Source: Hofstenia miamia | Taxonomy: Eukaryota > Xenacoelomorpha > Acoela | DNA length: 64,000 bases | Assembly (NCBI GenBank): GCA_004352715.1 | Contig: SCFE01000005.1 | Span: forward strand, 615,556 to 679,555 | Direction: 5' to 3' | In this document: piece by piece, positions 25,484 to 38,704 of the stretch | Layout of the letters: each line of letters starts with the position of its first letter | Numbering within the stretch: the first letter of the stretch is position 1 | Translations under genes and position numbers: made by a program | The notes under the pieces: model-generated | Database searches by the model: none | Told to the model about the DNA's origin: nothing | What the model saw: only the letters and a program-made list of their open reading frames with translations

Positions 25484-26364
25484 ACCTAACTCAGAGATGG
25501 AACCGGCCGGACGTTGCTGGTTGGGCCCGGGTGGCAATTTACCGACCTGGAGCCACTTTAAAATTTGATGAAAGGCCGGTAAAACTAACGGTCGTTTACC
25601 GACCAAAATGATAAAAAAATTTCTTGCTTTATCTTATAAAGAAAGAATATTTTACTTAGTTTTAGAGGAATTCCTATGAAAATCTAAATTCAAAAGTTTT
25701 TTCATAGTTTCAGCAATCTACAGTTTTGCAATTAGAATGAGAATTAAATTTACTTTCTGGAATCACTCAATAATTTACTATGAATTGAATCGTTCTGCTT
25801 TTTGAAAATATAATTTGACTTCAATTTTTATGCAACTCAGTAATAATTTTTACAGAAGCTGTTTATAATAATGAAAGTGTAATCTATAGGATTTACAGTT
25901 GAAATTTGAGAGGCCTCATACAAATCAAGCAACGCTTGTATTTTTTTAATATTGAAGGGGAAGCTCAAAATAAATTTGAAAGATTTTCGGTTGCAAAGAT
26001 ATTCAAACACAAATGTCAGTTGATACATCCTACTAATGGAGTAATTATGTTTGGCTTTAGCGAAAAAATTTTTAAATATATGTATTTGTGTACTTATAAA
26101 TTATTCAATCCTAACTGATGCAAATATGAAACATAATGATTGATAATGCTACTCGCTTAGGTTTATGTAATTCAACTATCATAAAAAATATACTAACCTA
26201 AAATGTTTCCAATTTATATTCACGAAAAAGTGAAAGCTGATTAAAGTTATACAAAGAATTGATATATGCAAAATATCATAATTGTGTTTTGCTAGAAATA
26301 TAGTTATAGTAGTTTGAAATGTGTGTATATGCAATATCAAGTCTTTGTATCGCCACGTGTAATT

Positions 26365-26408
<44 letters not shown>

Positions 26409-26536
26409 CATAAATAGATTAAGTATACAGTGCAAAAACATTTTCCGGCCAAGACCGGCCGGCCGGTATTAACTCTTGTTGACCAACTACCGGCCTAACA
26501 TTAAAATTTTCGGCCGGTTCAAACTCTGATGTAACT
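25484..26536. mobile_element. Non-autonomous hAT-like element with decayed target duplication
   Basis: The element proper is 25492-26528 (1,037 bp). The left end is CAGAGATGGAACCGGCCGG. The right end, reverse-complemented, is CAGAGTTTGAACCGGCCGA, matching at 16 of 19 positions, with the CAGAG start typical of hAT. The flanks ACCTAACT (25484-25491) and ATGTAACT (26529-26536) agree at six of eight bases, as expected for an aged 8-bp hAT duplication. The terminal 100 bp at each side are GC-rich with several CCGG clusters. The interior is AT-rich, carries a TA microsatellite and has no transposase. An alternative is two unrelated GC-rich fragments, but end and flank symmetry argue against that. 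Confidence 0.65.
26368..26402. repeat. TA microsatellite inside the hAT-like element
   Basis: About 17 TA units within the 25492-26528 element. Confidence 0.9.
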
Positions 26537-28167
26537 ACAATTGAACTAGATGGCCCGCAGAACCCAAAAATATATCAGACAGAATTTACTTTAGAAAGAT
26601 CATGAAAGGAAGGGAGATGCCCTGAAATATTAGTAATTATTGTTTTATTTTAGCAGCTTACTTTATATTGATAGAACGGCATTATAATTAAACTCAGTTC
26701 TTTATTGATTTCGCAAAAATTGTGAGTTAAACACAGACCAACAATCGGCGCCACAAAGATATTTGAGGAAAGCAGTCGTGCCAAAGTCACTTAAATGACC
26801 TGAATTGGTTATCCCTTGAAATAAGGATTCACTATAAATTACTGTCAATAATGTATATAGTTTTCTACAACTCTGAAAATTTATAATCCTATATAAATGA
26901 AAGGTTTGAGTCATGCGCTAACACATCTTTGCGACTGTTCTACAGAAATGAATTAATAATGAAGTTTCAAGCAAACGAATCATTCAAATATTGGTCTAAG
27001 CTCGCGTTCAATTCTTAGGTCATATTCCTAAACCCTCTAAATCACTAATTTGAAAAACGAAGAGTGGCACCATCTAAATGTTATTAGATATAATCTACTC
27101 TAAAACTACATGCAATTTAAAAAGAAAGGTAGAGAGCGTGAACTGAATACAAAATTTGATTGTGAAGCAGTTGAATGACACAAAGTGAAAAATGATTTTG
27201 ATTTTAAAAGACTAAAAAGCGGGAAGAGCATCGATTACAATAATATCGCAAACGTATAAATATATCATATACTTATAGACTGTCTAATTTTACAGATGTT
27301 CAGAGCAGCTGTAATGATAAGAAAATTAAAGAAAGTCGAGTATTCTCCATCGGCATTTGAAACTGTCTAGAAGTTAAAAAATGGGAATATGCTTTACATG
27401 GTCTAGGAAAGAATGCCTTTGTGCAAATGAAAAGCGTTTTTTCGTATTTGTAGCTAAAGCCGATTTAATAAAATTTCTACAGTTGGGGCCATATTCCAAA
27501 CGACCATATAAATTATACATACGAGGTAACCAATAAAAATCGACGTAATGTGTTTTACAAAGTTTATTATACAAATATGTAAATGCGCAAACACTAATTA
27601 AACAAATGAAATGTGTAAGTGATTTTTAACTACATATTAAGCCTTAAATTACATTATTTTGCATATTATAATAAGCGTCTAAAAAGTCACTAATGGGCGT
27701 TCCACTTTTATCATTAAAAAAGCTTTCATGTAACGTTCTAAAGCATTACTTAATTCGCTGACAAGTAACAACATCCAGTTTAAAATTCAATCAAAAAAGT
27801 TTCTATCAATTGAAAGTTCCTACGTTCGATTTCACAAGCAATACAACTTCATTGGGCATATATTCAATTTAAAAGTAAATTCCCACAATTTCTGTTTTTT
27901 ACTCAATAAATTCAGACAAAAACTGTTGACTCAATATTAGCTAAAACGCTTAAATTACGTCAGAATATCCAAATGGCAAAAACACAACTCTGATTGGGCT
28001 AAATTCCTATATTCCACCAAATAGAGAAGCATCCGACATATACATTTTTATTAGATATTGTAAAAATCCGCCATCTCTTATCAAGTTGGTTGGAAAAACC
28101 TCAGAAACACTTTACCATTGTGAAACATAACACTGTAATTTCTTGCATTATAAAATTGTATATTATT
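26537..28167. other. Non-coding AT-rich DNA
   Basis: No gene, RNA or terminal repeat was recognised here. Confidence 0.55.
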
Positions 28168-28455
28168 CAGGTCAGGGGCCGATCCACACTATATTCCAAT
28201 TTATTCCAGAATACAGCAAAATAAATCTAAAAAATTAAAATAACTAAAACTTGTATTGTATAGCAATAATTCTGTATGTTAGGTAAAGATTTGTGCATTA
28301 GAAATAGCTCCAAATTGCATCTGAGGGTTTGTATTTTAAAAAACTTTCTGAGAGAGAGCCCCAGATCCTAACTGTGGTTCACACTACATTCAACTATACA
28401 TCATTATGTAATAGGAATGCAGTAAAAAATTTGCCCTGGATCCGCCACTGCAGGT
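28168..28455. mobile_element. hAT-like MITE of 278 bp
   Basis: The element is 28173-28450. It begins CAGGGGCCGATCCA and its reverse-complemented right end is CAGTGGCGGATCCA, 12 of 14 identical. CAGTGGCGGATCCA is a terminus of a form often seen in hAT MITEs. CAGGT flanks both sides (28168-28172 and 28451-28455); this is shorter than the usual 8 bp, so either the duplication has decayed or the family makes short ones. There is no coding capacity. Confidence 0.6.
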
Positions 28456-29185
28456 GTGATTAAGTATGGGCTAACGGCATTTTTAGGAATGATTGGGGTC
28501 ATTTGTCCGGCTTCTACCCCAGTATAAAATAGCATACATTTGCACCAACGACCCAGATTAAAATCATCCGTTGCCCATAGCTTTATAAAAGGCTGGAGTC
28601 AGTGTTGGGAAAATAAAATATTGCATTAAAGGAAAATTGACTTAAATTTTTGTATTGAAAATAATGATTTGATAGGATACAGGTAACTGGAAGGGGCAGG
28701 GCATTGGAAGGCAGCACGTTTGTAAGTGGTGACAAAGCAACGGTGAATAAATGTATTGTATTTCTCTCAGATGAAAATCGCAATTTGATATGAAAAAGCC
28801 ATTCTTGCGTTATCACTAATATATTCTTTTCTACCGAGTGCTGATGTCTCAGGCGTGCGAACGGCTGACAACTGCGGAAATTGATAAGTTGCCGTTTCAT
28901 CAAACTGTAAAGGATTTTACAACTAACTAATTAGTGAATATTCTATATTTATGGCTTCGACAAATTGTAAAATATGCGCTACTAAAATTTGCCCGATTAA
29001 GTTAAACAATCCAAAAGCCTTATTACACGTTAATAATTCTGCCCTAATAAACTATAAAGAGTAGCTTTGATTTTCTACCCTAAAAATAAACATGTTTAAA
29101 TGCTAAAAATCCTTGAGAAAAGAATTAAGATCCTTATTCATCAAATATAACGAATACATACTAGTATAATCAATGGATGAAACAT

Positions 29186-29187
<2 letters not shown>

Positions 29188-29216
<29 letters not shown>
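29188..29216. repeat. TA microsatellite
   Basis: About 14 TA units. Confidence 0.9.
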
Positions 29217-29220
<4 letters not shown>

Positions 29221-31364
29221 TGCAAATCAAGACATCATAGCAGTCAAACTAAAAGTTGGGTGGCATTTTTGAATGTCTTACCCACATAAATCATTATTTT
29301 TAAAAGAATCTCTAAGCGACTTCCGCCTTTAACATTCTATTAAAAACAATATTTGAAATACCAAAATTCAAAACTGAGAAGGTTCGGAAAAAAACCGTAA
29401 ATGACAAAAACTGAAATTTAACTAAAACTGAAAAACCAGCATTTCATTTGAGTTGGACCTACTATGTGCAATTAAATAATAAAAGCATAGACTAAATTAT
29501 ATTTAAGTGCACATAAGTTTTATATTATATTTTAAATCAATTTCATTGAATAGAATTTTCCATATTTTATTGAAAAAAATTTTAAACAATTAAAATGACT
29601 AAATAAATGTGAATACAGGATTAAAAACCTAAAGAGCTCATAATCAATTCTTGCTTTACACTAAACTAAATAAAATGAGTCACAGAGCAATTTCACAATC
29701 ACCATACAAATAAAGTGTTATTTAAAAGACATTGCGAATTGAAAGGGATGGAATTCAAAAAGCAGGTTTTCAATTTAGTCAACATGCAATGTAGCTGTAC
29801 GTTGAGTTCTAATTAACGAACTCAGTTGTTAAAAAATAAACAGTTGACTACACTTCCACGCAAATTTTTAAATTCCCTTTATATTCCTTGTAAGGAAACC
29901 GTTAAAAGATAATTAATTTTTGTGGCATTATTATATTGATTGAAACGGAAATTTCAGCCTATATTGAAGAACAGATTTGTCCAATAATGAAATTAAAAAA
30001 CAGTATTAAAACAATACGAAAATATTTTGTGCAAATCTCTTTTCACATATATTCTTTGTGTCTTTTAGTTTTCATGTTAACAGAACAATTTGGTTTTTCC
30101 ATCCGGGGTTGCGGTAACATTAAAAAACAATAGCAGCAATGAAATAAATGTTTAATAGAAATAAGTTTCAGTGAAGCGATTATGGATGCAAGCGGTCATC
30201 ATACTGGTAAGATATTTGATTTCACATTATACAACAAACAACAATATTTTTGTTCGTACTAAATTGATGGTAATGGTATTTATTCTGTTTAAGGTATACA
30301 GAATACGCTTTAAACGTCACAATAGGTTTTGATGAAAATTGAATGCATTGATAGCAGTACCAAAATGGCATATTGAAAGATACATAGCATTGAATTGCTA
30401 TATGAACGATTTCCCCGATTCCATTTCACCCAAAGTAATACGTAATAAGCAACTCGAAAATACTTGACAGAAATTGCATAAATTGAAACGAATTGAATTT
30501 TCGGAAAATGCGGGGGCAGTTTAAATGTTGCTCAGAATGATTCTATAATAAACCATTTTTAAAAGCCCTTATAAGTTAACATTGGTGATTACGTCAAATA
30601 TCATGTTTAGTTGTAAAACAACAGCAGAGTAAATTGCTTTACCATAAAACTTAATTAAAGAAATCGCGAAGATACAATATAAGTATGGGATACAAAGACA
30701 CTATCTGCATAAAGGATCTGCATTTCAAATGGACGCTGGCGAATTAAAACTCTGCGAAATACAATTATTGATCTCTGCAGTTCTTCAATTATTTTAATTA
30801 CATTTACTGGAAAAATTCGACTGGAGATCGGGGACGGAATATTTTCATTTTGATGAAATGGGCGTTAATAAATCGAGATTAATTTTTGAGGAAGTTGCTT
30901 CTGATCTTACCTTATTTGTTTATAATTTGCGCCTTCCACAATTGCCAACTCTAAGTGCTCTTCCAATTTATTTTTAATTTTCTTTATGAATATATTATAT
31001 AGTATATGAAATATTATCAAAAATGACTGGCATTTGCCTAGAAAGCCTAAAAAACCCAACCGTTATCTATTAAATTAGTAATATAAAGAAGCAGAGAAAT
31101 AGAAAGAGGGTTGGTGGATGACACAAATGCAAAAACTTTTCATTACTTGACTAAAATTTTAAGGGTGTAGTTTAATGTGTAATGCGAAGATCAGAATGAA
31201 GAATATTTTCTAAATATCCTAAATAGAAGAACATGACATTTTCGTCGTATTAGAAATTGCATCATTTTTCATATGCTTAAAAATATTAAATTGATATCAA
31301 CTTTTTGAGCTTGACAACATTGTAGTTATTTTTCACGTTTGATGTTATAATATAAAAGTCATGG

Positions 31365-31390
31365 ATATATATATATATATATATATATAT
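31365..31390. repeat. TA microsatellite
   Basis: About 13 TA units. Confidence 0.9.
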
Positions 31391-33860
31391 GTCTGAATAT
31401 GACATTGTAAAATGAGACGCAATTCCAATTCTAGGGATGACCAAATTACCTTCGGTGTAATAAGGGCATGTAATCAGGAAAAATATATTAAAAATCGTCC
31501 ATTAAGTGTTGTTTTTAAGTTGGGGGGAAATTGATGAAAATGAGCTAATAAGAGAAGAAAGAACTGTACTCCTATATCATTGCAATCCACTAATAACATT
31601 TTACGTGAAATTGACAGTGATTGAACTTTGGACAGAAACTTAAATGTATTGCTTCATCTCTCAGCAGAATTTAAATTCAGGTGACGCGTAAGTCAAAGTC
31701 CTTTGTGTAATTATTTTACAAATGAGTTTGACCAGCTGGAGCTAACAGAAATAACAAATTCATCTGCCACGCAATAAAAGCTGCATTTAAATCCATTGTA
31801 AAACACCCTATACTAAATAAAAGCGTAGCATACAAATAAGACAAACAATCCGAAATATTTCACTGATAACAACATTTTATAGTACCTATTTCCATTGCAT
31901 CCGGTTCAATTACAAATTTTTCGAAAACTAAGAATTCTACCAGATGTATTTCTTGTTAATTATTTATTACGCAATGAACATTTAAAAAAACATTGTTCTG
32001 CGAATGGTTGACGTCAATTAATTCTAACTCCAATAACAGTTATCCGAAGTTATTTCTTTGTATTGACGCTTAAGCTAAGATATAGTGTAAGCAAAATAAC
32101 ACTTGCGTTTGTACAAAAGAAGGGCGATTCTTCAAATTAGAAAGGACATTTCGCCCTCATTAAATTCCATTGAATTCAAAATTGAATCTGTAGTATAGAT
32201 GGTAGCCAAATATTTTAAACAATTTCTATTTCCTTTGTAATTTCCTTCTCACGAATTTATTCCATTGATTCTTTTACGATTTGGGGCCACAAGATGTTGA
32301 TTGAATAGCAGACGAAAGTAATTTCGTCCTAAAATAGCGGACTATTTAAAAAATATTCCTTCCTACTTATTGCATTTCCACATTTTAGTGGAAATCCACC
32401 CTGAGTAGCGTCAACAGCCATTATATTGTCATGTTTGTATATCAACAATTACTTCAGAGGCTGAAAAATAAAAAATAGAGATGCAATGAATTGAGCACAG
32501 ACTTAGTTATAGACTTATTTGCATTTGAATGACATAGGCCTACTTAAAAAGACCAATACAAAAATAGGAATGGAAATATTGATGATATCTTCAATAAAAA
32601 CCCCAATTTCTAATAAATTTTAGAGCTATATCTACTTATTCACACGCTTTGAACTTTTATTTTGCAATAAAATAAGGTCTAACTTGATTAGCGATAAGAC
32701 TTCAGACGTCAATCATAAAATTGGAATTGCTGTCAATGACCTTAGACAAGTGATTCGGACTAGAGATTTTAGGCTGGCCGCAACGCCAGAGGCAGCAAAT
32801 GTTCCCGGTCCTAAAATTTATATTGTATATAATATTCACTACAGTTTTCATAATTTGTCTAAAATTGCACTCACCTTGAATAAAACTCATTATTCATTGT
32901 AAGATCCCTGTTTAATTCAGTTTGAGTCAAAACAAAAGTTAAACTTACGGCTGCTAAAATTCGTGATTTGGAAATTGAAGTCAAGGTTTCAGACCGTAGC
33001 CGGCCGTTAGCCACTGTCAAAGCCACAAAACTACCTTAAACGCAGAATGTAAAATTTATGATCAAAATGATATTTTTATGACAGTAAACTTGAAATATTA
33101 AGATAATTCTAAGTAAATATAAGTTTTTCTATTGCTATTAACACCTATGACATACGAAAACCGATAGTAATTAATGCAGTTAGCGGACGGGTTACAATAC
33201 GGGACATCATATTTATGTTTCTTAACATTGCGTTTTTGATCTCAAATTTCTTCGTAGGTTTAGAAAAAATTAAAAGCTCCTAGAAAGTTATAGCCTCATA
33301 GAGAGTTGAGCAAAGTGAATAAACTTGAATAAATGAAAAGATTGCCGTCATATTTATTATATCGCTGTAGTGCTGCAAGATCGATGACAAGACAAAACAA
33401 TTTAGGGGTGTGATGAGACAGCTCTCAGTGAAGGTAACTCTTGATATTTAATAAAATTTAATCCACAGCTTATGTCCGCGGCAGTCAAGAGTCCCTCACA
33501 TTGGCTGTTGAGCATTTAAAATTCCAAAGGGCTTTTATTTGCGTTTCTAGATAAAGCTAGTTTATGACAAAAGCTGGACTGGATCAAAGTCATGTCTTAT
33601 TGACTTGCATAGTAATAAAACGTATTGACTCCGTTTAGAGTGCAGCGGAACAATCTTTCATTTACTTTGTCTGCAGCTCACGCACTTCCAATTTCTTAAT
33701 TATGGATGCAGAAATATTTTATTTAAATACTTATTTATTGCGGCTTTGATTTTCCAAACTCCCTCACACAATAAAAATTAAATTAATCAAACAAAGACTC
33801 GTGATACACTCAATGTATTCAAAATTAGCATTTCTCTAAAGCAAACCGACGAACTTTTCT

Positions 33861-33865
<5 letters not shown>

Positions 33866-33902
<37 letters not shown>
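33866..33902. repeat. TA microsatellite
   Basis: About 18 TA units. Confidence 0.9.
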
Positions 33903-33905
<3 letters not shown>

Positions 33906-35260
33906 TGGTGTGTTTACAATTGATTTGGAATTGAATAACTTTTGGGAGAAAATAAATTTTTGCCAGCTGTTACGGTCTTCGTGATTTTAAACATGATATT
34001 TTTATAAAGCAAGCATTAATGAGACTGACAGCAAAGTCTATAAAAAATTAATGGAGAAAAGGTGAAGTTATCCAAAATAATGTTGATAAAAAAAGATTAG
34101 AATAGGAAATTTAGAACTTTTTTGAATGATTTTTTCTAATTGAAATGAAGTCGATCCACTACTTTCCATAATTTTGATTGATTTTCAAATAACGAGCACA
34201 TTTTTGTAATCCATAATGTAAATAGCAAAGATGTAAACAGTAAATTAGGACGAGAATTACAACAAGTAATGTTATTTGCAGACCTTCTCACCGTTTTCAT
34301 AGTTTTGTAACACCACAATGATTGTAATCAATAAATCTTGAAAAGCAAATATTTAATCGGATTTTAACCTCATTAAACGGTTCTTGCAATATAAACTTAT
34401 CCAACCGGAGCAAGTTGGTTTAATTAGTTTTAACCTGATCGCATAAACCGGAGTGGATCTTGCACTAGTAATGTCTATAGATACCCTATTACAGTCAAGA
34501 TGAACGTAATATTAATCATTTGATTGTTCAAAACCCTACAAATCTAGACAATCAGTTCTATGATAAAAATATGTACACACATAAATATCTATTCAAGAAT
34601 TCATCTTTTGGGTATTGAAGGCATTGAATCGTGTTAATTGATTTCTAAGTAATATATATTTCTCAAATATCAGGGAATCAAAAACTAAATAAATGACAGG
34701 ATTATCTCGCCGGTTGTCTAGATTTCTAAACAAAATAGTATTCGATGGCACGGGGGATTTTAATGGTAAAGAGAATTGAGGAAAACTTATTTGTTAAAAA
34801 TAAAAAATTTCGTATCAATAATTAAATTTAATGGCATTTAAAAGCATTCTTATTCGGCTTATTAGCCTTTGCTTGCTAAAAAATCAATACGTCTCATGTC
34901 TTCATTAGATAAACCACATTAGCAGCGGTAGAATTGCAAATTTCATGCGAAATAACAATGTTATCGGAAGTCACTGAAATATCAACTTATTATGTCAGTG
35001 TAGACAACAGAAAACGGAGGTAAGTTTGAACAGAAAAGGGAGAGTAGTATATATATATATAATATATTCAAATTATAACACGCTTAAGCTTCTATTACCT
35101 TTTAGCCAGCATAAGCAAAATAGAACGCTCATTCTAATTCCAATCTACACATTTTACTTCGTTAACCAATCAATGAATAATTGATCGAATTGGACAAATT
35201 TTGAATTTCTAATATTTGCATAAAAAATCTATATTCAAAGGCTAGTATTGCTATTAGTTG

Positions 35261-35261
35261 T

Positions 35262-35301
<40 letters not shown>

Positions 35302-35334
35302 CATATATATACACATATATACATATATACATAT
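35261..35334. repeat. Compound TA/CA microsatellite
   Basis: TA units interspersed with periodic ACATA and ACACATA interruptions over about 75 bp, an older, mutated version of the pure TA tracts elsewhere. Confidence 0.85.
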
Positions 35335-36409
35335 GTATTCCTATGCATTTAGTGTCAAATACATTTGTATTTTTCTTTGGTAGCCAAGACAGGAATTACT
35401 GATATGAAGCATGTACAGAACAGCTAAATAAATCAAAGCTGTAGCTATTGAGTTATAGAAAATGTGTAAAATGGTATGTGCAAATATTCTTAATTTAAAA
35501 AAACGAGCATCAAAATTACGAGTGAGTTCCACAATTAATTTTGTTGAGACAATATCTAAATTTTCACAAATATTTGAAAATTGAGAAAGTCTATAAACTT
35601 GATAAATTTCTTTAAATTTGTAAAACTGTTCAAAACCTGCAAAAATAAATGCCAAATCATTGTATCACAGAAATGTAAATTTTCAGCAATAAACGACTTC
35701 AAGGTGACCTAGTTGAAATGGTTAAAGTATGCTGTTTGAAAAACAATGAAAGAAATAGGAAATGTTGCAAATGAAAAGCCTGTAACGTCCAAAAACAAAT
35801 GCAAATTGATAGAATTACATGCCCAATTATTCTTTCCTAGATGAAAACATGACAATTGGCAAATGGAAGTATAAATTTTTAATAGTGATAATACGGGAAC
35901 ATGAAATTTGACAGTGACACTTAAAATTACTGTCATGACAATGGAATTACTCTGTTGGCTTCATCAATATAGTGAATAATTTATAAATTTGTCGTCAGCA
36001 GAAAAGTTATTAAAACGCTATTTTAAAATTATAATAAAAAACAGTATTCAAATACGAAAATATTGAATATGTACATTGCTGAATTTTAGTGGCAACGCAA
36101 TTAAAAATAAAAGCCACTGTCTAAAAATTAGAATAACCGCGATTCAATTAGACTATCACTCAGCAATAAAAATGTCAATCACATAAATGTCAATTTTGGG
36201 AATATATGAAAAAATGCATGAAGACAGAAAAGGAGTGAGATCAATGAAGGTTATATCCAGAGTAGTTCGCAATGGATCACAGAAAGTGTCAAATCAAAGT
36301 CTAAAGGTGATAAAGTTTCATTACACATATAAAAACAGGTTACAATATTTTCAGAAAGTATACAGAACGTTGAAGGTGTACATGGTGCCAATGAAATTTT
36401 TTTTTCTAG

Positions 36410-36410
<1 letters not shown>

Positions 36411-36444
<34 letters not shown>
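36411..36444. repeat. TA microsatellite
   Basis: About 17 TA units, 240 bp from the left end of the intact hAT transposon. Confidence 0.9.
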
Positions 36445-36448
<4 letters not shown>

Positions 36449-36715
36449 AAAGCCGATACATACAATAGTTTTCCAGAGAAGTTTTCTGTCTGAAAGCGGG
36501 GTTATAAGTAACCCTGTACCTTAAGCAAAGGGTCACTGAATATATTGTCTAAGAAATAGATTAGAATGAATTACGAATCTTTTCGAACAAGTGTCATGAT
36601 GCAATTCTAATGCTATTGAGAGATTTTACACGGTCAAAATTAAACGATTATGACATCGATCTAAAAATCTTGCGATTTTACAAGGTTGTTATATTAAACA
36701 GTTTTTTTCCGAAAT

Positions 36716-36728
36716 GTGTTTAAAACAC
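36716..36728. repeat. Subterminal palindromic motif of the hAT, left side
   Basis: GTGTTTAAAACAC is nearly palindromic and recurs near the other end. In hAT elements such subterminal repeats bind the BED finger of the transposase. Confidence 0.6.
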
Positions 36729-36760
36729 GTTTTTTTCCGAATTATACTGTTTTTTTGTTT

Positions 36761-36766
36761 TTTATT
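36761..36766 (-). terminator. Polyadenylation signal of the hAT transposase
   Basis: AATAAA on the minus strand, 114 bp beyond the transposase stop codon and still inside the element. Confidence 0.55.
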
Positions 36767-36879
36767 GTTTTTTTCCTACTTCGGGTCCCTGAACGAGCTG
36801 AAACGAAAACAAGTTAGAGACAAATGTCTTAAATTGCGATGGAATGCATTCAATGGAATGAATATAATTGTTATAAGTG

Positions 36880-38704
36880 TCACTTATTCAGCTGGCGATA
36901 GAGGAAAGCTATTTTTCCAGCTTTCTCTGCACCAAGATGCGCCCTGAGCTTCCCATATGTAAACCCCAAAGTCGAAAATAGTCTTTCCAGGCCAGCTGAA
37001 CTGATGGCTGCGCCAACCAACGAAATTGCAAATCCTGATAATTCCTTGGGAAATCCCAGACGGACCCCCGTTTTCCACCAAGCAATTGGCGAAACCGAAG
37101 CATAAGTTGATTCAAATAGTGATTTGCAGAATGGCTCCTCTTGAGCAATGAAAGCCATAACATGCGGTGAGGCTTCCGGGCACGATGACTTAATGTATTC
37201 GAGTCCTTTCTGCATTTCTTGAACCGTGAGCTCGCGTCCCTGGTATCTGTGATCTAGAATGTTTGCAGCCAGTACCGGTGGAGATAAGGCTTCGTTCATT
37301 CGTTGTACGACAAACTCTTTGTAACCACCTGGACATTCATTCAACATTTTCTTCCAAATTTTAACAGAGTCTCCTGCAACGGACGAGTCGTTCTGTATGA
37401 CATCCAAGGCCTGGGAAACAGGGGAGAGTACCTCTACCAGGTCTTGTGATACACGTTTGAGGTGAATATCTTCCATGTAGCGATACAATGGATCATTTCT
37501 GGGACGTAAAGTTGATACAATGCAAGCAATTTCCATCCAATTGTTGATAAAATAAACGAGCATATCATGTTGAGAATTCCACCTCGTTTCAACTGGAACC
37601 GGCGGCTTGGTCATCTCTTTTTCATTTAACTTCGCAAGAGCTGCATGATTGTTGCGCAAAAATTTAACAATTGATAAAACCTTGTTCAGCACGGTTTTAG
37701 AATCCTTCGCATTGCAGATGTCTTTGGCCAAGAGATTTGTAAAATGTGCCCCGCACCCAAAAACATGAATGCACGCTTCTTCCTTTAATGCATTTCTCAT
37801 TTTGACCATATTTGCAGCGTTATCACATACCAATGAAGTGACAATCACTTTGAACCGGGTTTCACAGTCCTGTATTTGGTCCCTCATAATGTTGACTAAG
37901 TTGTCTGCTGTATGAGGTGTTCCAGTAGTATCGAGCGTATTATTTAGATAACACTGCCCATTGACAACGAATGCAACCCCAATCACCGGATGGTTGGTTA
38001 AATCTGACCATCCGTCAACAAGAATTGTGGCATTTTGGCCTTCCACTGATTTCGTAACGTTTGTTTGTTCTGTAGCATATACTTCGTCTAGAAGCTGTTC
38101 GGAGACTTTTTGGCGTGTTGGCAGCGTGGTTCCCGGGCGAAGCATTTGAACAAGCGCCTTGAACTGTTGATTCTCCACTGTTCGAAATGGGCTCCCAGTG
38201 GCAATAATGCACCTAAACATGCATCGAGTAAGAATAATGAAGCTGAGTTTCAAATTCAAGCAATAATTGAAAATATACCAAAATCAATCAAAGTAAAAAT
38301 GCAAAACAACAAATAAACTAAAATCCGAAAACCAACTTAATGCAAACACCGAAAACCAATCAAGATCTTAATCAAAACATCCTAAACGAACTTCTGATCA
38401 GCACATTAATTTAATTATAAATTATTTGAATAATTAACCTGGTAACTTGCAACTCGATGTCGCGCTGCTTACTGCCTCCTGTTAGAAATGGAAGGGTTGG
38501 TTGCTTCGGCACTTTAGCGACTGGTGCTGCTCCTTCAGTTGTTGGCCCGGCTCTCTTTCTTTTACAGTCCTCATGATGGAGTTTCATTCGAGCCACAAGA
38601 CTCGCGATGCTCTTTTTGCATATTTGGCATTCGGCTCTAGTTGACCCGTTGGCCAATGTCACTTCATCGAAATGTTTCCATATCTCGTCCTTGGTGCGAG
38701 GCAT
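36880..38704 (-). CDS. hAT transposase with BED zinc finger, intact
   Basis: Exon 1 is 38704-38439 and exon 2 is 38212-36880. The 226-bp intron has donor AG|GTTAAT and acceptor TGTTTAG|G, phase 2, joining Arg89. The product is 532 residues with no internal stop. Residues 1-50 form a BED finger (Trp9, Phe12, Cys26-x2-Cys29, His43 or His44, Cys47) for binding terminal DNA. A basic linker follows. The RNase H-like core has Asp155 (VDGWSD) and Asp219 (VCDNAANM) as probable catalytic acids, Cys242-x2-His245 in CGAHFTNLLAKDI, Arg299-Trp300 in ETRWN, and Glu498 in SSAGLERLFSTLGF, which starts the C-terminal hAT dimerisation region. The order matches DUF659-type hAT transposases, and cut-and-paste with 8-bp duplications is the family activity. 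Intact terminal repeats around it argue against domestication. Confidence 0.92.

Larger units (their letters stand above)
18346..25491. other. Non-coding AT-rich DNA with scattered repeat-like patches
   Basis: No gene is supported over 7 kb. Patches that stand out: 18760-18960, a 66-codon minus-strand open frame of richer composition flanked by CGAGCAGTGTA, which could be a Tc1-type end; 22026-22065, GC-rich with an AAACGGGT/ACCCGTTT stem; 23925-23942, a G run containing an N; TA microsatellites at about 20700 and 23684. Ordinary open frames here look random. Confidence 0.5.
28456..36672. other. Non-coding AT-rich DNA with TA microsatellites
   Basis: No supported gene in 8 kb. Oddities: CAGTGTTGGGAAAA at 28600, a possible single hAT-like end; GC-richer pieces at 32750-32820 and 32990-33025, the latter ending in GTTAGCCACTG like a MITE end; and a GGGTTA/TAACCC hairpin near 36500. 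The plus strand is A-rich through most of this stretch. Confidence 0.5.

Noticed and set aside
32990-33025. GTAGCCGGCCGTTAGCCACTG as a MITE end
   Set aside because: It resembles a hAT right end, but no matching left end or flank duplication could be found.
36884-37163. Additional minus-strand frames inside the hAT
   Set aside because: Out-of-frame shadows of the intact transposase.
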